NCBI GenBank assembly: GCA_937128785.1
Contig: CAKZMS010000405.1
Location: 1 to 9,700, forward strand
Length of the DNA stretch: 9,700 nt
Reading direction: 5' to 3'
Source: an uncultured Opitutaceae bacterium
Lineage (GTDB): Bacteria > Verrucomicrobiota > Verrucomicrobiia > Opitutales > Opitutaceae
This document shows positions 6,526-9,700 of this stretch, one piece after another (position 1 is the stretch's first letter; the number at the start of each line of letters is the position of its first letter). A program made the translations under genes and the position numbers. The notes under the pieces were generated by a model that saw only the letters and a program-made list of their open reading frames with translations, was not told where the DNA came from and made no database searches.

Positions 6526-6581
6526 CGTAGGGCCGTGCTTTAGCCGGCACTCAGAAACGCCGGCTAAAGCACGGCGCTACG
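6526..6581. repeat. REP-like inverted doublet 1
   Basis: Two 23-base arms (6526-6548 and 6559-6581) are inverted copies with a single mismatch (6531 versus 6576) around a 10-base loop. The inner 17 bases, GCCGTGCTTTAGCCGGC, pair perfectly. It lies between the aldo/keto reductase and the regulator gene, starting 16 bp after the reductase stop codon. Without a T-run it is not a classic terminator. It looks like a dispersed intergenic palindrome of the REP/BIME kind, which in other bacteria is mobilised by a tyrosine transposase (RAYT). Confidence 0.75.
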
Positions 6582-6597
6582 ATTGTCTCATCGCACC

Positions 6598-7563
6598 CTA
6601 CGCCGGCGGATAGTCCTTGGTGTGCAGATCGCGGGCTTGGGCCATCTGGCTTTCACTGAATGCCGCCAGATCGGAGGCGGCCGCGCTGTCCAGAATCTCG
6701 GTGCGATGGCGGGAACCCGACAGGACCAAACTGGTGTCCGGATTATCCAGCACCCAACGCAAGGCGGCCTGCGCGAGTGAGGTGACTTCACCTGTCACGA
6801 GAAGTTCCTGGTATGCGTTGGCCACATCAACCCGCTCGACGATTTCCTCGCGGGAGTAGCGCGAGTTGATGGTGCCGGGCCCGAACGTGGTATCATGGGT
6901 GAAAGCACCGGAGAGGAATCCGTTGGCCAATGACTCGCGGGCGACGATGCCCACTCCCGTCGCGGCGAGATCCTTGATCAGACCTTCGGCTTCGCGGTTC
7001 ATCAGACTGTAGACGACTTGGATGACATCGATCTTGTCCGCGGCAGCCCACTCCCGCGCCATACCTTGGGTGTCGTCAAAAAGGGAAATCGAATGCCCGA
7101 CACAGCGCACCTTGCCGCTGGTCTTCAGATCTTCGAGCGCTTGCCACACGTTGTCCTCGATTTGATCGGGGCCAAAGGGCGAATGGAAAAACAGGACGTC
7201 CAGACGATCAGTGCCGAGTCGGCGCAGGCTATCCTCCACCGAAGTGGTGACGCCCTCGGCGTTGAAGAAGGTGTTGAGGTGGCCGCGAGTGGGGTAGCGA
7301 CCGAACTTGGTCGCGATGGTGACCTGATCCCGATCGGCTCCGAGGCCGCGGCCCAGAACCTTCTCGGCAATGCCGTCCTCTTCCTTTGTGCCGTAAAGTG
7401 GGGCGGTATCAAAGAAGGTTATGCCCGCATCCAGTGCGGCCCGCACGGCGTCGGTGCCGTCTTCCGCCGTCACATCGCCATAGACCGGGGAACCCAAGGC
7501 CCAGGTGCCGAATCCAACTTCGCTTACTTTGATGCCGGTGCGTCCAAGGGTGCGGTATTTCAT
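6598..7563 (-). CDS. cytoplasmic aldo/keto reductase
   Basis: A 321-residue NADPH-dependent aldo/keto reductase. The catalytic tetrad is readable: D52 and Y57 in FFDTAPLYG, K86 in ATKFG, and H127 in LFFHSP. Barrel landmarks FGTWALG (18-24), the DSLRRLGTDRLD segment (111-122), and the cofactor-binding C-terminal GSRHRTEIL follow in the expected order, and the length is normal. It should reduce a sugar-derived or other carbonyl in the cytoplasm, substrate unknown. I chose ATG at 7563 (MKYRTLGRTG) since this matches the standard family N-terminus. An upstream in-frame start at 7662 would translate the REP-like palindrome and is very unlikely. The leader is AACCTCTGATTTTATCTCT without a Shine-Dalgarno site. 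The gene is flanked on both sides by REP-like doublets. Confidence 0.92.
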   Translation of the reverse strand: MKYRTLGRTGIKVSEVGFGTWALGSPVYGDVTAEDGTDAVRAALDAGITFFDTAPLYGTKEEDGIAEKVLGRGLGADRDQVTIATKFGRYPTRGHLNTFFNAEGVTTSVEDSLRRLGTDRLDVLFFHSPFGPDQIEDNVWQALEDLKTSGKVRCVGHSISLFDDTQGMAREWAAADKIDVIQVVYSLMNREAEGLIKDLAATGVGIVARESLANGFLSGAFTHDTTFGPGTINSRYSREEIVERVDVANAYQELLVTGEVTSLAQAALRWVLDNPDTSLVLSGSRHRTEILDSAAASDLAAFSESQMAQARDLHTKDYPPA

Positions 7564-7585
7564 AGAGATAAAATCAGAGGTTGAG

Positions 7586-7660
7586 GATGTCGGGCGTAAA
7601 GCCCGACCCACATGGGGAGAACAGTTGGTATGAGGTGGGTCGGGCTTTACGCCCGACATC
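7586..7660. repeat. REP-like inverted doublet 2
   Basis: Two perfect 26-base inverted arms (7586-7611 and 7635-7660) enclose a 23-base loop. Each arm holds its own smaller dyad, TCGGGC-GTAAA-GCCCGA, so each is a REP-sized hairpin and the pair forms a doublet. It starts 15 bp after the creatininase-family stop codon and ends 22 bp before the aldo/keto reductase start. No T-run follows. It probably belongs to a dispersed repeat family of the host genome and may stabilise or separate the mRNA segments. Confidence 0.8.
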
Positions 7661-7675
7661 AAATTCAGGTTAGGC

Positions 7676-8410
7676 TCAGTGGTCTGAGGAAGAAGCGCGA
7701 TAGACGGATTGAATGGAGGCGCGGGCTCCAGCGATGAACCCGGCGATAAATTTTTGCCCTAGCTCCGCCGAGGCGTCCCGTGGATCGGGCCCCCATACCG
7801 CATCGTCCTGCAAGGTGGGTTCACGGTCATCCGGCAGTCGGTCCAGTTTCACGCAATCCGGATCGGTGGCCATCAACAGGGCGATTTCGCCCAAGGCCGC
7901 ATGATTGACGATGAACAGCTCTTTGGCGACGAGGTCGGTCTCTGACGTGGCGATGAAGTGAGTCCCCGAATGGCGCTCGTTGGCCGCTTTGGCCTCTGCC
8001 TTGATCAGATCGTAGTGGGGTTGTCCCACGTGACCACAGAGGGTGAACACCAATCGGAAACCTTCATCCGCCAGTTGGTCAAAGTGCTCCCGGGCCAACA
8101 GGCTCAGCGTGGACTCCGCGAAATCCAGCGAGTGGCGGGGAAAGTTTAAATCTGGCGCGGTCTTGATGGTGTTGGCGGCCACGTAGACCGGCGGCAATAC
8201 GAGGCCGCCTTCCTGAGCGGCGAGGGCACAGCACAGGCCGTGGGCCTTCAGCCCATCGAGTCCGGTCGCGGCATGGGGGCCGTGATACTCCAGCGCCCCC
8301 CAGGGCAGGTAGGCGATGGACCGAGCCGACGCGATCGCCTCAATCTCGCGGGGCAGCAGACGCTCAAAGCGTCCCCATGGTGCACCGTTTGGGGGGGGAG
8401 GATCGGACAT
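7676..8410 (-). CDS. creatininase-family (amidohydrolase-like) protein
   Basis: A 244-residue protein of the creatininase/creatinine amidohydrolase fold, whose members are metal-dependent hydrolases of cyclic or linear amides. The first metal motif is clear in LPWGALEYHGPHAATGLDG: E41, H43 and D52. The second motif is LCGHVGQ (124-130) with H127, where the family usually has NGHGGN, and a later HAALGE (170-175) supplies E175. The variant second motif suggests a changed substrate or weaker activity. There is no signal peptide. ATG at 8410 starts a proline-rich N-terminus (MSDPPPPNGAPW) encoded across an 8-C run. It lies 101 bp after the exported aldo/keto reductase and before REP-like doublet 2. 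Its substrate is unknown; nothing here shows it works with the sugar cassette. Confidence 0.85.
   Translation of the reverse strand: MSDPPPPNGAPWGRFERLLPREIEAIASARSIAYLPWGALEYHGPHAATGLDGLKAHGLCCALAAQEGGLVLPPVYVAANTIKTAPDLNFPRHSLDFAESTLSLLAREHFDQLADEGFRLVFTLCGHVGQPHYDLIKAEAKAANERHSGTHFIATSETDLVAKELFIVNHAALGEIALLMATDPDCVKLDRLPDDREPTLQDDAVWGPDPRDASAELGQKFIAGFIAGARASIQSVYRASSSDH
8391..8398. repeat. run of 8 G (C on the coding strand) near the creatininase-family start
   Basis: Eight identical bases encode most of four consecutive prolines at codons 4-7, immediately after the start of the creatininase-family gene. In this sequence the frame is intact. A gain or loss of one base would abolish the protein, so it is a second slippage-prone site in the window. 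Confidence 0.85.
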
Positions 8411-8482
8411 GTCTTCAAGGGCGCCTCAGATGACGCTGCCCGCAAGTTGAAAGATCCTGAAAATAAGGAGCGTCTTCATCCG

Positions 8483-8494
8483 ACCTGGCCAGGT
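8483..8494. repeat. 12-bp perfect palindrome ACCTGGCCAGGT
   Basis: This palindrome sits in the 101-bp gap between the exported aldo/keto reductase stop and the creatininase-family start. It has no loop, so it would act as DNA (a protein site) rather than as an RNA hairpin. A function cannot be shown from this sequence. Confidence 0.3.
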
Positions 8495-8511
8495 GGGGTT
8501 TCCCTGACGGG

Positions 8512-9594
8512 CTAAGAGGTCGCTTGGGCCCGGGTGTCCTTTTTGTAGAATTCCATCACCGGCCCGGAGCGCTGCGAGGCGGTCTTCAGGATTTCGGCCT
8601 GCTGCCGGGGTGTGAGTTGCCGGAGTTGCTGGGCGGCGTCGATGTGTTCCTGCAACTGCGCGACGGTGTCGAATCCCGCGATACGGGTTGAGACGGGAAG
8701 GGACCAGACGTAATCCGTAGCGTCGCGCAAGGGCAGGAGATCGGGCACGATGGGTTTGGCGGCCACTTTGCCGTGTTTGCCCCAGCCCTCGCCCAAGCCG
8801 CCGAACAACCGGCCGCCACACATGGATTTCATGGCGAGAACCCCGACGCCCATTTCCTGCGCGGCAGGAATGACTTTCTCGATGAAGCTGTCGTAGTCTG
8901 GGTCCACCACGTTGACCGGCATCTGCACGGTCTGGAGGCTGACGCCGCGCTGCTTGAAGAGCTTCAGCATTTCGAGATGACCGCGGTAGTCGTGGTGACC
9001 GGTGAATCCGATCATCCGCGTTTTACCCTCCTCCTGCGCTTTGACTACGACGTCCACGACCCCTTCGTCCCAACGCCGGTGCGCATCCTCGATCGAGCTG
9101 ACGTTGTGGATCTGCCACAAGTCCATGTGGTCCGTCTTCATGTTTTTCAGTGACAGTTCGAGATGCTCCTGAGCTGTCCGGGCATCGCGGGCCATCGTCT
9201 TCGACATGAGGAAAATCTCATCGCGGTATTTGGGCACCAGATGCTGGCCGAAAAGCCGTTCACTCAACTGGTCCTTGCCGTAGGAGTTGGCGGTATCCCA
9301 GAAGCGGATGCCGCCGGCGATGGCCGTCTCCACGGCCAGCTCCAGTTGGGCCGCGGGCAACCAGCGGAAGTGTTGTCCACCCACCCCCAGCATGGTCACT
9401 CGTTCCCCGGTATTTCCCAGCGGTCGGGTGGGCAGCAACTCGCCGAAGGAGTCGCGGCTGGTCCCCGATTCCGCTGCATTCAGGAATGCCTGCGGCCAAG
9501 CGACCCCGGCCGCAGCTGCCGCGGTGAATCCGTTGAGAAAAGCCCGGCGGGTGATTCGGGCCTGCGGGGTGCGTTCTGGGGTGGGTGAATGCAT
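8512..9594 (-). CDS. Tat-exported aldo/keto reductase
   Basis: A 360-residue aldo/keto reductase carrying a twin-arginine signal: ITRRAFLNG (14-22), a mildly hydrophobic alanine-rich stretch (23-33), and a likely cleavage near residue 40-42 (LNAAES). The barrel begins at PTRPLGNTGERVTMLGVGG. The catalytic tetrad is complete: D100 and Y105 in FWDTANSYG, K132 in MSKTM, and H163 in WQIHNVSS. Late landmarks include GVGVLAMKSMCGG and a predicted helical C-terminus (TPRQQAEILKTA). Tat export implies it folds with its nicotinamide cofactor in the cytoplasm before transport. Its substrate is unknown. ATG at 9594 is 33 bp after the stop of the truncated upstream gene, so both could share a transcript. 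The leader TAACCCCGTCGCCCC again lacks a Shine-Dalgarno site. It is distinct in sequence from the cytoplasmic reductase at 6598-7563, not a recent duplicate. Confidence 0.9.
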   Translation of the reverse strand: MHSPTPERTPQARITRRAFLNGFTAAAAAGVAWPQAFLNAAESGTSRDSFGELLPTRPLGNTGERVTMLGVGGQHFRWLPAAQLELAVETAIAGGIRFWDTANSYGKDQLSERLFGQHLVPKYRDEIFLMSKTMARDARTAQEHLELSLKNMKTDHMDLWQIHNVSSIEDAHRRWDEGVVDVVVKAQEEGKTRMIGFTGHHDYRGHLEMLKLFKQRGVSLQTVQMPVNVVDPDYDSFIEKVIPAAQEMGVGVLAMKSMCGGRLFGGLGEGWGKHGKVAAKPIVPDLLPLRDATDYVWSLPVSTRIAGFDTVAQLQEHIDAAQQLRQLTPRQQAEILKTASQRSGPVMEFYKKDTRAQATS

Positions 9595-9627
9595 GGGGCG
9601 ACGGGGTTAGCCAAATCCGGCTTCGGT

Positions 9628-9700
9628 TTACTGACTGACATCAATCTTGGCATCAGGATAATGGCCGAAAACCAAGTCTGCCGCAACCTCCTCGAACCAC
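9628..9700 (-). CDS. C-terminal end of an unidentified protein, cut by the window edge
   Basis: From base 9699 the minus strand reads 23 codons, ending WFEEVAADLVFGHYPDAKIDVSQ in part, then TAA at 9630-9628. The acidic/hydrophobic pattern and codon choice look like genuine coding sequence and match the direction of all other genes. The fragment is too short to assign a family. Only 33 bp separate it from the exported aldo/keto reductase start, suggesting a shared operon. Confidence 0.5.
   Translation of the reverse strand, partial: WFEEVAADLVFGHYPDAKIDVSQ

Noticed and set aside
6526..7660. Two inverted doublets considered as parts of a CRISPR array or insertion-sequence ends
   Set aside because: There are no regularly spaced direct repeats, and the intervening gene is an ordinary aldo/keto reductase with different palindromes on each side, so they are not matching terminal repeats.
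7564..7662. N-terminal extension of the cytoplasmic aldo/keto reductase from an upstream start at 7662
   Set aside because: The extra 33 residues are just the translation of the REP-like palindrome, and the family N-terminus begins at MKYRTLGRTG.

Overview
The window is GC-rich bacterial DNA in which every gene I can support lies on the minus strand. The gene families present are a DUF1080 (3-keto-glycoside hydrolase-like) protein, sugar TIM-barrel isomerases/epimerases, a Gfo/Idh/MocA dehydrogenase, a PAS-AraC regulator, a Tat-exported aldo/keto reductase and a creatininase-fold protein. Start codons largely lack Shine-Dalgarno sequences, and REP-like palindromes sit between genes. Together these suggest a Verrucomicrobiota genome, most likely Opitutaceae-like. 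This is inference from gene content and style; there is no rRNA or marker gene to confirm it.

Layout in transcription order (right to left): the last 23 codons of an unidentified gene (9700-9628); a Tat-signal aldo/keto reductase (9594-8512); a creatininase-family protein (8410-7676); REP-like doublet 2 (7660-7586); a cytoplasmic aldo/keto reductase (7563-6598); REP-like doublet 1 (6581-6526); a PAS+AraC regulator (6446-5691); a 227-bp regulatory gap (5690-5464) with several inverted repeats, a candidate promoter and a G-quadruplex motif. A tight five-gene set follows: PMI/cupin-like protein (5463-4192), TIM-barrel isomerase (4159-3113), Gfo/Idh/MocA oxidoreductase (3064-1925), ketose 3-epimerase-like protein (1909-1019) and secreted DUF1080 protein (923-205). 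Gaps inside this set are 32, 48, 15 and 95 bp, consistent with one transcript. Positions 1-204 hold no convincing gene. No gene-free stretch exceeds 300 bp.

How the genes may work together: the five-gene set reads as a small catabolic cassette for an oxidised or rare sugar. An exported DUF1080 enzyme would cleave a (3-keto) glycoside; cytoplasmic oxidoreductase, epimerase and isomerases would convert the released sugar; the PAS-AraC protein encoded just upstream would sense a ligand and control the cassette. No transporter or final kinase/aldolase is in view. The DUF1080 gene is broken in this sequence by a -1 shift at a run of 11 C, which is either a sequencing/assembly slip or a natural on/off switch. 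The clearest non-coding signals are the two REP-like doublets, each starting 15-16 bp after a stop codon, and the repeated C-rich, SD-less leaders before start codons.
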